Positions 1 through 11,640 are shown, counted from the stretch's first letter. The stretch is DNA of 64,000 nucleotides from Ipomoea triloba (GCF_003576645.1 NC_044916.1:17890674-17954673), one strand, 5' to 3'. Notes: generated from the sequence alone by a model not told the origin. Numbers and translations are program-made.

Positions 1-1290
1 AGGCACGTAACTCTTAGTTCCTTTTAGATACCTCAAAACTCTCTTCGAGATGAATTATTTCACATCACGAAGCATCTCCTTATCATTGGTAGCAAGCAAA
101 AATGCCATCCACATATAAGACAAGAAATCATATTTTACTCCCACTCACCTTCTGGTATATGCAATAGTTAAGAGGATTTCCAACAAAACCAAATGAAGAA
201 ATAACCCCATCAAACTTGATATGCGATTGACGGGAAGCTTGTTTTAGACCGTATATGAATTTCTTAAGCTTACATACTAAATTCTCACAACCTCTAGAAG
301 AGAAACCTTGAGGTTATTTCATATAAACCTTCTCTTCTAGATCACCATTAAGGAAAGCATTTTTTACATCCATTTGTTGCAACTAGAGATTAAAATGTGA
401 AGCTAAAGCCAGAATGACTCGAAGTGAATCTTCCTTTGATACAAGAGAAAAAGTCTCCTTGTAATCGATTCTTTCCTTTTTTAGTAAATCCCGTTGCAAC
501 AATTCGGGCCTTGTATTTCTCAATATTGCCTAATGAATCTCTTTTGGTCTTAAAGATCCATTTGTAGCCAATAGCCTTGGCCCCATTTAGGCAATCAACA
601 AGTCCCCAAACCCATTGCTTTTCATGGAATTTATTTCATCCATCATGACTTTATACCATAAGTCAGATTGTTCACAATTTGTTGTTGGAGAGAATGTCTT
701 AGGATCATTTTCAGCTCCAATGCCATATTCTGGTAGATACGAAATGTAATAACTAGGAACTGCTGACCGTTTCGTTCGAGTAAACCGTCTTAATGTTGTA
801 CCTCCATCACCTTGTAAAGATTATGGGGCAACTACGTCTTTAGGTTCGGTTTGTATCGATTTAGAATTTTGTAAATCCTGAATTCTTTCAACCATTGGTT
901 CAGAATCTAGTTCAGGAAATTGCTGTGAATCCTGAAGTGATTCTTCCAAAGGTTGAGTCTCAACAGTTTGTGGAATCTCAATAGTGGGAGGTATATTTGC
1001 AGGCGGAATTGAAAGAACACTGGGGATAAGTACAACACCACTAGATGACGTAGAAGGCTGAGAGTCCGTATGATCAAATGAAGTAACTAAGTCCTTAAAT
1101 CAATTGCTCCCACTGATTAAGTCATCTTCAAGAAACATAGCATTCCTTGATTCCACTATCCTAGTAGTATGAGATGGACAATAAAACCTATAACCCTTAG
1201 ATAATTGTGCATATCCAATAAATAAAGCACTAATGGTTCTTGGGTCAAGTTTCTTTTTGTGTGGGTTATAAATCCTCACCTCAGACGGAC
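1..1290 (-). pseudogene. copia reverse transcriptase remnant
   Basis: Minus-strand translation across several frames gives typical copia RT blocks. These include the first catalytic-Asp region (MDVKNAFLNGDLEEKVYM, about 335-380), the KLKKFIYGLKQASR block near 235-275, and the metal-binding loop near 101-115. That loop reads YVDG rather than the canonical YVDD: the codon at 104-106 is GGC (Gly), where Asp would be GAC. A TGA stop lies a few codons before it. The enzyme would copy RNA into cDNA in the virus-like particle; the missing catalytic Asp and the stops rule out activity. Confidence 0.85.
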
Positions 1291-1294
1291 ATCC

Positions 1295-1790
1295 CTAAAC
1301 ACGCATATGTTGCAAACTCGGTTTCCAACATTTGAATAACTCAAACAGTGTCTTAGGGACAACCTTGGTCAGAACACGGTTTAATATATAAGTTGTTATC
1401 TTAAGTCCTGCAGTCCACAACGACTTAGGAAACTTAGAGTTGCTTAGCATACTCTGCACCATATCCAGAAGGGTCATGTTTCTTTTTTTTTCAGCTAAAC
1501 TATATACTCTTGAAGAAACTTAGCAAAGGGACCAGGTGCTTGTCCATTGTAGTGTATCTACTGTAATATTCATCACCTCTGTCAAATCTAACTATGTGTA
1601 TTTTCTTGTTACATTAGTTTTTAACTTCAGCTTTAAATGATTTAAAGGACACAATGCTTCAAGCTTATGCTTAAGTAAATACACATAGGAAAATCGTGAA
1701 AAGTCATTAATGAAAGTGATGAAATATTTCTGACCGGGTATTATCATATGTCAGTATGAATAATTTTCAACAATGTTGTACTTCTATTGG
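1295..1790 (-). pseudogene. copia integrase core remnant
   Basis: The clearest part is a 60-residue open stretch at 1295-1477. It contains [23 protein letters not shown] and [20 protein letters not shown], the standard C-terminal side of the copia rve integrase domain. The stretch up to about 1790 is upstream integrase core broken by stops and frameshifts. The protein would insert cDNA into the genome. Family assignment is confident; the copy is dead. Confidence 0.85.
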
Positions 1791-1800
1791 CACCTTTCTT

Positions 1801-2013
1801 TTACTTGTTTGTCTGCTTGCCCTTAATACAGTCAATGCAAGTCTCAAAGTCAGTGTAGTCTAGAGTAGAAAGTAGTCCACCCTTTACCAACCGTTTTATA
1901 CACTCAAGGGAGATATGACTTAATCTCTGATGCCATAACATTGAGGTATTGTCGTTAATATTGCACCATTTTAGTGTTGTTTTGAATATGTAAAGAATTA
2001 TAAACTGAAGCAT
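1801..2013 (-). pseudogene. GAG-pre-integrase (HHCC zinc domain) remnant
   Basis: The 70-residue open stretch contains MLWHQRLSHISLECIKRL, then CIDCIKGKQTNK. The WHxRLxH and CxxC pairs form the N-terminal HHCC zinc-binding module that precedes copia integrase. It lies between gag and the integrase core, as expected. The first 22 residues do not match the family and are probably a shifted frame. Confidence 0.85.
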
Positions 2014-2381
2014 TCTTTAAGTCAAGATGAAAGAGACCATCGGACAATGTACCAGTACCAACACAAAGAAAATTGCGAAATAACTTGAAATATTGGTATT
2101 AAATTCAAAACTGAAAGGTACAAGTCTAAAAAAAACTAAAATTAAGTTCCTTTGATAAGCTAGGAACATACAATGTCTCATCTATGTCAAAACTATCCAA
2201 AACTAAAATGCAAACTCTGACAGCTTCTACTGGTGACGCAATCTTGTTTCCAGAGAAGATGCTACACTCAGTTCCCTTCGACTAACTCAGTCTTGTCATA
2301 TCCTGCAAGGAGTTTGCAATGTGTATTAACTTCTGACATATTGGATTTGAAACGTATAAAAGAAGATGAAAGATTACCTTT

Positions 2382-3081
2382 CTAGGACATCCACTTCTTA
2401 AACTTGATACAATCCTTCTTTATGTGTCCCTTTTTTTTTTTACAAAAGAAACACTTTTGTATATTCTTTATGTCAACTTTTGGGGTCAGTTTCCTCTTTG
2501 TTGCTGCAGTGAATCCCTTAGATTTCTCAGATTTCCCTTTAGGATTTGCTGTGGCCAACATAGCAGTCTCCCCAACCTCTTCACTAAGCCTTTCTTCCTC
2601 TTGTGCACACATGGTTATTAATTCATTTGATAGTCCAGTTATCTTGATGTGTGTTGTAGGAAATCTTAAAGGGGCTATAATGTTGAGGGATGGTGTTAAG
2701 TATAAAATGCACAACAAAGATTTCTGGTAAAATTATTCCCAACTTCTTCAGTTGCGCTGCAATATCCCTTACTTGCATGGTGTTTTTGCACGTGCCCTTA
2801 ATAGTGGAAAGACGAAGAGCAACAAACTCCATGATTAGAGTACTTGCCAAAGCTTTATTCGATGTAGCATATTGGTCATCAATAGCTTTGAACAAGGTTT
2901 CGACTTTATCAAAATGGTTAACTGACCCACGAATACTTCTTGGAATTCGTGCCTTAATGAAATACACACACAATCGATTGGACCTAGTCCATTGTGCGTG
3001 AAATTTCTTGTCATCCTCAGTGCTATCATTAGTGATAGGGGGAGGCTCTTTATTTTGAATAGAGAAATCCATCTCTATCAA
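2382..3081 (-). pseudogene. copia gag (UBN2-type) with zinc knuckle, frameshifted
   Basis: Two overlapping minus-strand reading frames cover copia gag. The first (2623-3081) holds the N-terminal UBN2-like region with MDFSIQ near its start; the likely real start is the ATG at about 3072. The second (2382-2717) ends with a zinc knuckle, CFFCKKKKGHIKKDC. The spacing is C-x2-C-x5-H-x4-C, one Lys longer than the usual C-x2-C-x4-H-x4-C, next to a homopolymer tract. The frames are offset by one base. Gag would form the particle and bind element RNA. Confidence 0.85.
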
Positions 3082-3265
3082 CCCTAACAGCCCGTTTGGT
3101 TGGGAGAAAGAAATTAGGGGGGAAAATAATTGTAATTCGGTGGGAATTGCAATTCAATTGATAAGATATGAATTGAAATTATAGTGTTTGGTATGCAGGA
3201 ATAGAAGTACAGGGAATTGAAAGATAATAAGTGACAGAATGACTAAAATGCCCTTATGTAGTAGA

Positions 3266-3266
<1 letters not shown>

Positions 3267-3305
<39 letters not shown>

Positions 3306-3347
3306 TGAATAATAATAATAATAATAATAACAATAATAATAATAATA

Positions 3348-3411
<64 letters not shown>
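3267..3411. repeat. (AAT)n microsatellite
   Basis: About 145 bases of AAT repeats with a few ATG or AAC interruptions lie inside the Harbinger remnant. The poly-Asn and poly-Leu reading frames across it are products of the repeat, not genes. Confidence 0.97.
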
Positions 3412-3412
<1 letters not shown>

Positions 3413-3755
3413 TTACCATATGAATATTTCATAGAATACACAACCTATTCAAATTCTAATTTTACCATATAATAAGTTTAATAAACTGTTAAGCTTATTA
3501 AAAGCTTACATCCAAAAAAGTACATCATAAAAATATTACAATACCACGCTAATAAAATATTAAGCTTATTAAAAGCCTACATCCAAAAGATACATAAAAA
3601 ATACTACAAATATTACAATACCACACTAATAATAAGTTAAGCTTATAAAAAGCTTACATCCAAAAAACATCATAGAATATTACAACCAAAGCTTGCATAC
3701 AAAAACCTTCAAACCATACTAATTTCACTAACAACATCAACATCCACCAACAAAG

Positions 3756-4792
3756 TTAATGTGTAGCGAGAAAAGCTCTCACCCATTCTAACCTTCGATC
3801 CGGTGGAAGGCTAAAAAACACAAGCATCTGATCTGATTTGGACGGTCAGGGAGTTTGATCAATGCCATCAAATACTCTTCATTTGATAATCCATCAATCT
3901 GAATTAACTCTTTATCTAACTGTTGCACTTTTTCTTGAAGATTTAATTCAGTTCCAATGCTCTTGCTCAGTTTATCACCAACCATTACCAATGTTTCACT
4001 CTACATCACTGCAGCATTGTGAAATGATTGTGAAGTAACCGGTTCATCTCTATCACTAACTTTCCTCTTCCTCTTTCCAACACCAGACAATGATTCAGAA
4101 TTTGTATCACTTCGTGCCCTATTACCTAATGAAGATTGAGTTTGTGTAAATCTTAAATTTATATCTGGCATTTCTTCATCACCAACATCTTCATCTTCAC
4201 TAGCTAGATTGATCCCACCAATGCCTTCCTCATTAGTCATTTCTTCAATAATATCTTCTCCAGTTTGTGCATCCCTCCTTGTATCACGATCTTTTGCATA
4301 TATAGAACTAAATTCGTGATAGAAAGGAAAACTTTTCCTTCTGAACTGGGCTGCTTCTTTGTGAGTCTAAATAAATGAAGTTCTCATATAAGTATAAATT
4401 AACTTAAAGTTTTAACATAATTAGAATGAAATAAAAATAGTCACACTTATATAAGAATCCCACACATCGTCTTCAGTCGTGACCATCTTTCTTTCGTCAT
4501 CCCATCCAAAGCCGATGTTATTACTAGTGAAAAGATCATGAACCACGCTCCAATCTTTTTTCAAAGTCCTGATCCTTGACTCAATATGAGGTTTAGCTTT
4601 AATGTCCGAAGTCAATAATTTAGCTTTTAACATATTCTCTAGCTCATACAAATACCCAGCTTTGAATCCAGTATTAGCATTCTTTGTTTCTAAATTATGT
4701 AGGTCAATCATACAAGAAACTAAAGCAACATCTTCTTCATGGGTCCACCTCCTTGACTTGTTTTTTGAACTGCATGTGTCACTAGTAGCCAT
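3756..4792 (-). pseudogene. Harbinger ORF1, Myb/SANT-like DNA-binding protein
   Basis: Exon 1 (about 4440-4792) begins MATSDTCSSKNKSRRWTHEE and carries the trihelix-like Myb/SANT fold with RWTHEED and RIRTLKKDW. This domain helps the transposase bind element ends. An AT-rich gap at about 4375-4440 looks like an intron. Exon 2 continues with RRKSFPFYHEFSSIYAKDRD and an acidic linker. One in-frame TAG stop lies at 4001-4003. After KLPDRPNQ a frameshift moves the tail (RRLEWVRAFLATH, stop at 3756-3758) into another frame. Both lesions make it a pseudogene. Confidence 0.8.
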
Positions 4793-5059
4793 AATTCTTT
4801 ACAATAACAAAAAGTTAATAAAGACATTATAATAATCGGAGGATTAATATATTGCACACATAAGAGTTCATTCATAAATTCACTCTTAGCAAATAGTTCA
4901 CAATAACAAATAAAAGCACCCATTACATCATAGCAAATAGTTCACAATAACAAATAAAAGCACTCTTTACATCATAGCAAAGAGTTCACAGTAACAAATA
5001 AAACAAATGAAACATTGTTTGACTACGAGTACTAGAAGTCATAATGAAACAAATGAACC

Positions 5060-5510
5060 CTAATGTTGCCTAGATATTTGCCATTCATTGAACATTCCTG
5101 TTTCTAATTCCATTCGCCAATTAATCCAAGCATCCGAGGGCTCAATCGTATGTATTATATTCTCATCATCTTCACCAGGTTCATCATTTACTCCTACAAA
5201 CTCATCAAAACCATTCTCCAATGGATCAACACTCATAAATTGTCTAATAAAGTTATGTAGTAAACAACATGCTAGAATAATGCGGTTATGTGTACTTATA
5301 GGATAATAAGATGGACTTCTAAGAATAGCCCATCTCATTTTTAATAACCCAAAACACCTCTCAATTACATTGCGGGCTGCAGCATGTTTCATATTAAAAT
5401 ATTCTTCGAGACTTGTTGGTTGGTAACCTTGACGCCATTCATTTAAGTGATATTGTTGACCCGCATCAACTAGATAATAACAACCTATATGTTGGCTAAA
5501 AGATGGTAAA
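5060..5510 (-). pseudogene. Harbinger DDE transposase (DDE_Tnp_4) C-terminal fragment
   Basis: The minus strand reads YYLVDAG (second catalytic Asp region), then YHLNEW, then MKHAAARNVIERCFGLLKMR (third catalytic Glu in RNVIER), then IILACCLLHNFIR and a C-terminal tail. Compared with the family, about ten residues between VDAG and YHLNEW are missing. The N-terminal half with the first catalytic Asp is absent because the element is cut at about 5520. The protein would excise and reinsert the transposon, but this fragment cannot. Confidence 0.85.
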
Positions 5511-5527
5511 ACACTCAGAGTATTGTG

Positions 5528-6139
5528 TTGGGGAAATGATGATAATTATTCCACTTCTATCACTGCTAATTTATACACAATTAACAGAGAAAATAGCTCA
5601 ACAAACATCTTTAGAATATCTCTAACAACATAGAATTTAAAAAAGATAATGAAAGACTAATTCAAAACAAAACTAATGTGCAGTAAATCTTCTCTCTCAA
5701 CTCTTCAAATCTTCATCTTGGCAATCCCTTTGTCAGAATATCAGCTAATTGAACACTAGTACTGCAGTGAACCAAGTTAACTTTATTTGTTTTTTGAACT
5801 TCTCTAACAAAATATAGCTTAACTTTAAAGTGTTTAGTCTTGCCTTAAAAGACTGGATTTCTTGAAACTGCTATGGCTGCCTGGTTGTCCACAGAAATTG
5901 TTGTTGCTTCTTCTTAGGTTATCTTTAGATCAGTCAATAATTTCCTTAACCAAAGAGCACAATGCAACTCACTAGCACAATGCATAAATTTTGATAATAA
6001 ACTTACAGGAAACATTATATCAGGCCTTGTTGAGGTCAAGAACATAAGGCATCCAATAATACTCCTATACGCTGTCTCGTCAACCTTCTCAGCACCATCA
6101 TCTTTGTTGAATTTTTCATTTTGAGAAAGAGAAGTACTC
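5528..6139 (-). mobile_element. copia 3' end: RNase H tail and probable short LTR
   Basis: The minus strand encodes the C-terminus of copia RNase H, with QLADILTKGLP at about 5718-5775, preceded by KHFKVKLYFVRE. A GA-rich tract (about 5690-5712 on the minus strand) could be its polypurine tract, leaving a possible short 3' LTR between 5528 (TGTTGGGG) and about 5690. The other side is cut by the gypsy LTR at 6140. It is probably a different insertion from the copia remnant at the window start. Confidence 0.7.
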
Positions 6140-7308
6140 TGATATCTACTATTTTGTACAATAATTCACCCCTTATTTTAGTTGTTTTAATGCTTATTTT
6201 CCTTATCCTAATGAAATTGAGAATTGTTTGTGTGTTAAATTATCCCAAGAGTTGAATTATCCACAAGGAGCAGCAAAGGAAGAATTTTAGAGCAGTTTGG
6301 ACAAGTTTTGGAAGAAAAGGAAATTACCAAGAAAGAATAGGAAACAAGAATAAGAATTGGAAAAGAATTGGAAGTTGTCTCATGGGTCAAGGCCCATCTA
6401 TCTCATATATATTCCACATATTCTCTACAATTTAAGGAGGTTCCCTTACAGAATTCTGAACCCTAGCTAGTTTTAGTTTATTCTCTTTATATTTCCCTAG
6501 CATAGTTTAGATTAGTTTTACATTAGATTATTTACTTTCAAGCTTGGAATCTTGGATTGAAGTTGGATTTGTTCTTTATCAGTTAAGTTTCTCTTCCCTT
6601 TATATTTCTTGCAATGTTTATGGTTATTTATTATTTTGCTTTGTTTAATTCCATCATGCGTGAGTAATTCGCTTATGGGTTTGGATTAGGGATCCATTGT
6701 TAATCTTGATGTTCGATTTATGATTATTTGCATAAAGGGATTGAATCTTTTACCTAGGGTTTATGTTGATTTGGGGATTTCTTTCTACTTGTTATTGATT
6801 AATGGCCACAATTAATTGCTAGTCTGGGAGAGGGATTCATTACAACGAAAGTTGGATGGAGACCTCGAGGCTTACCAATTTCAACCTAATTTTCCTACTA
6901 TGAAAATAGAGGTAATTTTGGGGGCTTACAATGCTTAGGTGCTTAAGGTTATGATTGATGCATCACGATAGTGGGGCAATTGTAGCCTAATTCGGCTTAT
7001 TTATTATGAAAGTAGCTGAGTTGAATTCTTATGTGCATTGCCCATAAATCCCTTGGTTAATTATTCCTTCCCTAATTCTGAGTTTGTTAGAACATCAAGG
7101 TTACAATCCCCCTGATCTGGCCCATACCTTTATCATATAGTTTTCACCTTAATCAATTGCTTTCTTTTACACCATTCAGTATTTGTTGCTTGGATTCTAT
7201 AAATTCATATACTCTAGTGCCTGGTAATTCACGCAGTTACGTGCCATAACACCAATCCTCAGCGGAACGACATTACACCCTTTTTACACTCATCATTTGT
7301 GCTCATAA
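6140..7308 (+). repeat. 5' LTR of gypsy element A
   Basis: It starts TGATATCTACTATTTTGTAC and ends GTGCTCATAA, just before the primer site; element B ends GCTCATCA, so a C-to-A change probably altered the CA terminus. Length is about 1169 bp against 1149 bp in element B. It is clearly the same family as the element B LTRs and more distantly related to the inverted LTR at 14600-15491. Confidence 0.9.
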
Positions 7309-7313
7309 CATTT

Positions 7314-7331
7314 TGGCGCCGTTGCCGGGGA
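7314..7331 (+). promoter_or_regulatory. Primer binding site, tRNA-Asp type
   Basis: TGGCGCCGTTGCCGGGGA is the complement of the 3' end of plant tRNA-Asp(GTC), including the CCA tail. It lies five bases after the LTR end. This primer is typical of plant Athila and Tat gypsy lineages and would start minus-strand cDNA synthesis. Confidence 0.9.
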
Positions 7332-7531
7332 TTGGTATATTTGGTTTTGATTGTGTGATTAATTTCTTACTAGCATTAGAGTTAGTGAATTTTAGGAGAT
7401 CAAGTTTTATTTTTGTTTAATCAAAAAAAATACAAAAAATAAAATACAAAAAATAAAAAAATACAAAAATAAAAAAATTGCTAATGTGCCTGCAAGTCTA
7501 TATCCTTTGAGTTGATTGAAAGGAATGTCAC

Positions 7532-9239
7532 ATGATGGATCAAGGAGGATATTATGATTGTCAATCTTATCAGGGCAACCAATATGATGGATATGGAAAT
7601 CCTTGCACAACTCAAGTCCCACCTCCTAACCATTACTATGATGCTCAATCCCAAAAATTTCATCAACCACCATTCCACCCCCAAAACTCATATTCTCAAT
7701 ACACTCTACACTACCAAAATCCTTACCCACCACATCCTTAGAAGTATCAATCTTTCCCTCAAGAGTTTAGTGCCAATATGAATCAAGAAGTTTTTCAAGG
7801 AGGTGCACCACCAAGGTTCATGCCACAACCTCTTTGGTGTGCCATATGTAGAGGATCACATGAAGCCGAAAGATGCTACATCTTTGATCCCAACTTTCGA
7901 TATCCAAGCCAAGTTCAAGTACCTGTACATCAAGAAAATCAAGAGCCATTCTATAAAAGACCTCAACAAACAAGCCGACCTATTGATGAGGAAACCTTAG
8001 CATTGGCTAGGCGTTGGGGAGTCACTATTGTACCTGATGATGACACTGAGGATGGTGGATATCCCATGAGATCAAGTGAGGAAGAATATGCCAATGATCA
8101 ATGGGAACCTCAAGAGCCATTCTATCAAAAACCTCCACAAGCACGCAAACCTATTGATGAGAAGACTTTGGCGTTGGCTAGGCATTGGGGAGTCACTATT
8201 GTACCTAATGATGACACTGAGGATGGTGGATATCCCATGAGATCAAGTGAGGAAGAACATGCCAATGATCAATGGGAATCTCAAGAACCATTCTATCAAG
8301 AACCTCCACAAGCAAGCAAACATATTGATGAGGAGACCTTAGCATTGGCTAGGCGTTGGGGATTCACTATTGTACCTGATGATGACATTGAGGATGGTGG
8401 ATATCCCATGAGACCAAGTGAGGAAGAATATGCCAATAATCAATGGGAACCTCAAGCCATTCTATCAAGAACCTCCACAAGCAAGCCAACCTATTGATGA
8501 GGAGACGAGGTCCATGATGAATAACATAATCATCCAAATGAACATGCTACAAGCTCAATTGGCAGATCTTAAGGCTCAAGGAAAAGGCTTGACAACTCAA
8601 GAACCCATTCAAGTTTCAATTCCTTATGAAGATGTTATACATGAGTTGTTCACGCCAAGCGAAGCTGATGATGAAAAGGAGAGTGAGGATGAAGCTGATG
8701 AAAATAAGAAAGTGAATGATGAAATTGAAATGGAGTCTTTGAATTGGGAAGAAAGTGTGGAGTTACAAGGGAATGGTGACAAAGAGCAACTTAAAGATGA
8801 TCTAAGTGAAGAAGTGCTCAAGAATGATATAGTTGATGAAATTGGTGGCACAAACGAGGTATGTCTTTCATTTGATGACACTCTCTTGGGTGAGAATTTT
8901 AGACTAACTTGGGAACCGGGAGGTGTCAATGTTTTTGAATGTGGAGGCCCCAATTGGCCAATTTTCATGTCCAAGGATTCTTACTTCATCTTAATGCATA
9001 AAGAAGACCCAATGTTCTCCCTACTTGCTCAAGGAAAGGAAAATCAAGGGAAAAATAAGAATGGATTTGGTGAACGTGTGTGCTTGAATTTTGCGTTCAT
9101 GGAGGAACAGTGTTTGAGTTTTATGGTGGTGGACTTGTTTATAAAGGAATTCGTTGATGGCCACCATTTGAGGCACTATCTTGAAGAAAAATTTGCTAGG
9201 AATTATGGGATGTTCTTTGCTCAATTCAATGATGGTTGA
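7532..9239 (+). pseudogene. Element A ORF: zinc knuckle plus 57-residue tandem repeats
   Basis: The start at the ATG at 7532 gives a Tyr/Gln/Pro-rich N-terminus. An in-frame TAG stop (7739-7741) follows, then an open frame to 8497. A CCHC-type knuckle (CAICRGSHEAERC, about 7838-7876) matches the knuckle in element B gag (CATCGGNHVAQTC) in spacing. Three full 57-residue repeats follow, each with PIDEETLALARRWGVTIVP. A 2-base deletion near 8456 shifts the frame; the ORF continues in another frame to 9239 as an acidic region ending HYLEEKFARNYGMFFAQFND. I recognise no enzyme domain. It looks like a divergent or replaced gag-like protein of a non-autonomous element; the function of the repeat region is unknown. 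Confidence 0.7.
7940..8505 (+). repeat. 171-bp tandem coding repeat, three copies plus a partial fourth
   Basis: Unit starts are at 7940, 8111, 8282 and 8453, giving an exact 171-base (57-codon) period that keeps the frame. Units differ by scattered substitutions. The fourth begins with a 2-base deletion and diverges after about 50 bases. Confidence 0.95.
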
Positions 9240-10465
9240 TCTTGAGAGGTTGAGTCGAGCTAGCGACATTAAACTTAGCGCTTCATGGGAGGCACCCCAT
9301 GTTATCCTTTACTTTCTTGCATTTTATGTTATTGCATTTAATTTATTTGCTTTAGTTAGATTTTATATTTTAGTCTTTATTTGGTTTTCAAGAGGTTTGG
9401 CAAGGGAATATTTGAGTGAGAATTGATTTATTTTACTTCTAAGAGAGTGGAGAATGTTTGGAAATTGAGTGTTTATGATGTGTTTAGGTGTTGGAGTGCT
9501 TTGGGGATGTTTTGGATTAATCTACAGATGAAAATAGGCCTTTGGCGCGAAAAATAGACTTTTTGCATATGGAGAGCTCAGGGTCACGGCCAACATCACG
9601 GCCATGACCCCGCCCGTGACCTTTTCCGCCGCTTCCAGTACGTTTTTGCTTATAGAGAGCTCTGGGTCACGGCCAACATCACGGCTATGACCCTGCCCTT
9701 GACCCCACCAGTAAAAAAAAAAAAATTGCTATTTTTTCCCCACTTCCTTGTGTGCACTATTGTTGTTTTCCTTAGGTTCTAAAGTTTTTTTTTCTTCCAT
9801 TTTTCTTCATTGCATCAAGACTTCAATGTTCAATTTCTTAACTCTTTTAATTTCTCTCTCTATTAGTTTTGACTTTGTGCTTCATTATTGATTTTATTCT
9901 TTGTATCCCCTCTATTGTGCTTAATTATTTGTCCATCGAGGACGATGTCCAAGTTTTAGTGTGGGGGGTGCTATTTCTGGTTTGAAAATAAAATTTTTGG
10001 TGAACTTTGCTTGAAGGACTCAATGTGCAACACTGTGGATAGTCTATTGTCTTTGCTTTGTGGCTGTGACCACTTTCCTTTCTGCTGGTTGGTGGTTTGT
10101 TTTGGTGGTTCTTGTGCAGCCTAACTTGTCAGGGATGATTCAAGGTTGAGCTTGTGTTTAATTCAGTCTTTTGCCAATAGTTGGGTTAACCTCTAACCTA
10201 AATGTTTCCCCTGTGTGTTATGCATTGCTAGTGAATGCTTATTTGGGATTCCGGTGATATTTGTCTTGTCATAGCTTGTCTCAGTGCTCTCATAGTGAAG
10301 TCTATAATTTGCATGCTTTGAAGTGATTTAGGCCATTGTTGTTAGCCCAAGCCTTTAAACCTACCCTTTATTATAATTGTTTTCCCTAGTTGTCCCCTTT
10401 TGAGTCTTGTTTTTGTTTAATAAGTGCTAAGCACTTCACCCGTCTTTGTTATTGTTTTTCTTGTT
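9240..10465 (+). other. Element A 3' non-coding region
   Basis: It contains the post-coding block shared with element B (about 9246-9310), a GC-rich 83-bp repeat, and a long stretch starting GTCCATCGAGGACGATGTCC that aligns with element B 49616-50117. The short open frame at 9181-9426 has no support as a gene. Confidence 0.75.
9572..9715 (+). repeat. 83-bp GC-rich tandem repeat with CACGGCC palindromes
   Basis: Two units starting at 9572 and 9655 each contain GGGTCACGGCCAACATCACG followed by an inverted match around GGCCATGACCC, so each can fold into a hairpin. Element B has four 84-bp units of the same kind at the same relative position. Confidence 0.85.
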
Positions 10466-10781
10466 TGTACTAGTGGTTTATGCCATAAAAAATAAAAAAC
10501 TACTAATGGTATTATACATCTTCAAGAATAATGTCAAAGCAGCTGCAATTCATTTTCTTCTTTCATCCATTGCTATTCTTGTTATCCATAAAGAATGTTG
10601 CCTGAACTAAATTTCATGTTTAGTCAACTCAACAAAATGCATGCTTTATAAATACACAAAACGATAGCATGGAATAGCAAACATAATTTTCTTCATTACT
10701 AGATTGTGATACTAATTACAATTCGTATTTGATTTTTTATATTCTAATGAATATATTCTTATGAAAATGAGAAAATTTAAC

Positions 10782-10825
<44 letters not shown>

Positions 10826-11640
10826 ATTTGCTAAACTGCCTTCTATATAAAAAATTTTAAAATGGGATACTAGCCATACTACTATGCCAATATATACAGA
10901 ATTCTTAACTGCATCTAAACATATTACTCCATCCACACATATATAAACATATTACTACATCTTTCTTTTTTTTATTGTTCTTGCTAATTCTTTATACATG
11001 ATTTCTCACAGAATACATAATACATATATACACAGAATACATAATACATAGAATACGTAATACACAGAATACATAATACATATATACACAGAATCCACAC
11101 ATAGCCTACAGCAAAAAAAAAAAAAAAAGTAGATCTCAAAAATGGCCAAAACCATAGATCCAAATTGAAATCAAGAACATTCCAAATATGAAGTTAAACA
11201 AGATATATAGAAGGTTGAGAGTATTTTACCTGGAACACTAGAGAAAATCTTCACCTTCTCCCTGAAGATTGCTGGACGTCCTTCTGCTCTGCTTCTCTTC
11301 TGCACCAAATAGAACCAGAGCCGAGAGAAAATACCGACAGAGATGAGAATGAGATATTGGGATGGCAGATAAGTGCATTAATATAATTTAAGAGGGGTAA
11401 TATTGTCCAGGTTGCACTATTTTTTCTCCCAAAGAGCGCCGAATTGTATTTCTGATGGGGGTGGAGTGGGGGGTGGGGGTCCGGAATTGTAAATCAGCAA
11501 AAGGAGGGAATTGAAATTCGTATGCCATAAAAATTCCTGTGGGCTAAATTTTTCCGCATAATGAATCTATCAAAACTGAATGGTGGAAATGGAATGGGTA
11601 CGGTTTGGTTATGGTTTTTCCACCCTTAATGACAAAACTA
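10466..11640. other. Unassigned interval, possible right-hand Harbinger part
   Basis: The sequence departs from element A at about 10465. It holds an AT microsatellite (10785-10824), a short run of ATACATAATACA-type repeats (about 11010-11105) and a poly-A tract (about 11114-11127). On the minus strand a CT/GA-rich stretch (about 11230-11340) looks like a 5' untranslated exon ending at a GT donor near 11230. The end near 11400-11540 repeats GAATTG words also seen at the left Harbinger end. This may be the displaced 5' part of the Harbinger element, but no inverted repeat could be proved. Confidence 0.35.
10785..10824. repeat. (AT)n microsatellite
   Basis: An uninterrupted run of about 40 bases of AT dinucleotides. 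Confidence 0.97.

Larger units (their letters stand above)
1..3088 (-). mobile_element. Decayed Ty1/copia retrotransposon, gag to reverse transcriptase
   Basis: Reading the minus strand from right to left gives the copia order gag, zinc knuckle, GAG-pre-integrase, integrase, reverse transcriptase. The window edge cuts the element inside reverse transcriptase, so its 3' LTR is not seen. No 5' LTR is recognisable upstream of gag: a Harbinger-like terminus begins directly at about 3090. Many frameshifts and stops are present, so this is an old non-functional copy. The gene order excludes Ty3/gypsy, in which integrase follows reverse transcriptase. Confidence 0.9.
3090..5527 (-). mobile_element. 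PIF/Harbinger DNA transposon remnant, left part
   Basis: The left end (CCCGTTTGGTTGGGAGAAAG) resembles PIF/Harbinger termini, and a second divergent copy of this end occurs near 54269. Inside are the two proteins typical of the superfamily, both on the minus strand: a Myb/SANT-like ORF and a DDE transposase. The transposase stops abruptly near 5520, where copia sequence begins. The rest may lie beyond gypsy element A, around 10466-11640, but I could not match the right-hand inverted repeat convincingly. Confidence 0.8.
6140..10465 (+). mobile_element. Gypsy-type element A (Athila/Tat-like), pol-less, 3' truncated
   Basis: A 5' LTR, tRNA-Asp primer site, leader, unusual ORF and long 3' non-coding region match the order in element B (44568-52116). 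The ORF stops just before the shared post-coding block containing CTTCATGGGAGGCACCCCAT. No protease, reverse transcriptase, RNase H or integrase is present. Similarity to element B stops near 10465, about 860 bases before the expected 3' LTR, so the copy is truncated and has no visible target-site duplication. Confidence 0.85.

Noticed and set aside
3154..3472. Poly-Leu and poly-Asn ORFs
   Set aside because: Pure translation of the AAT microsatellite in two frames.
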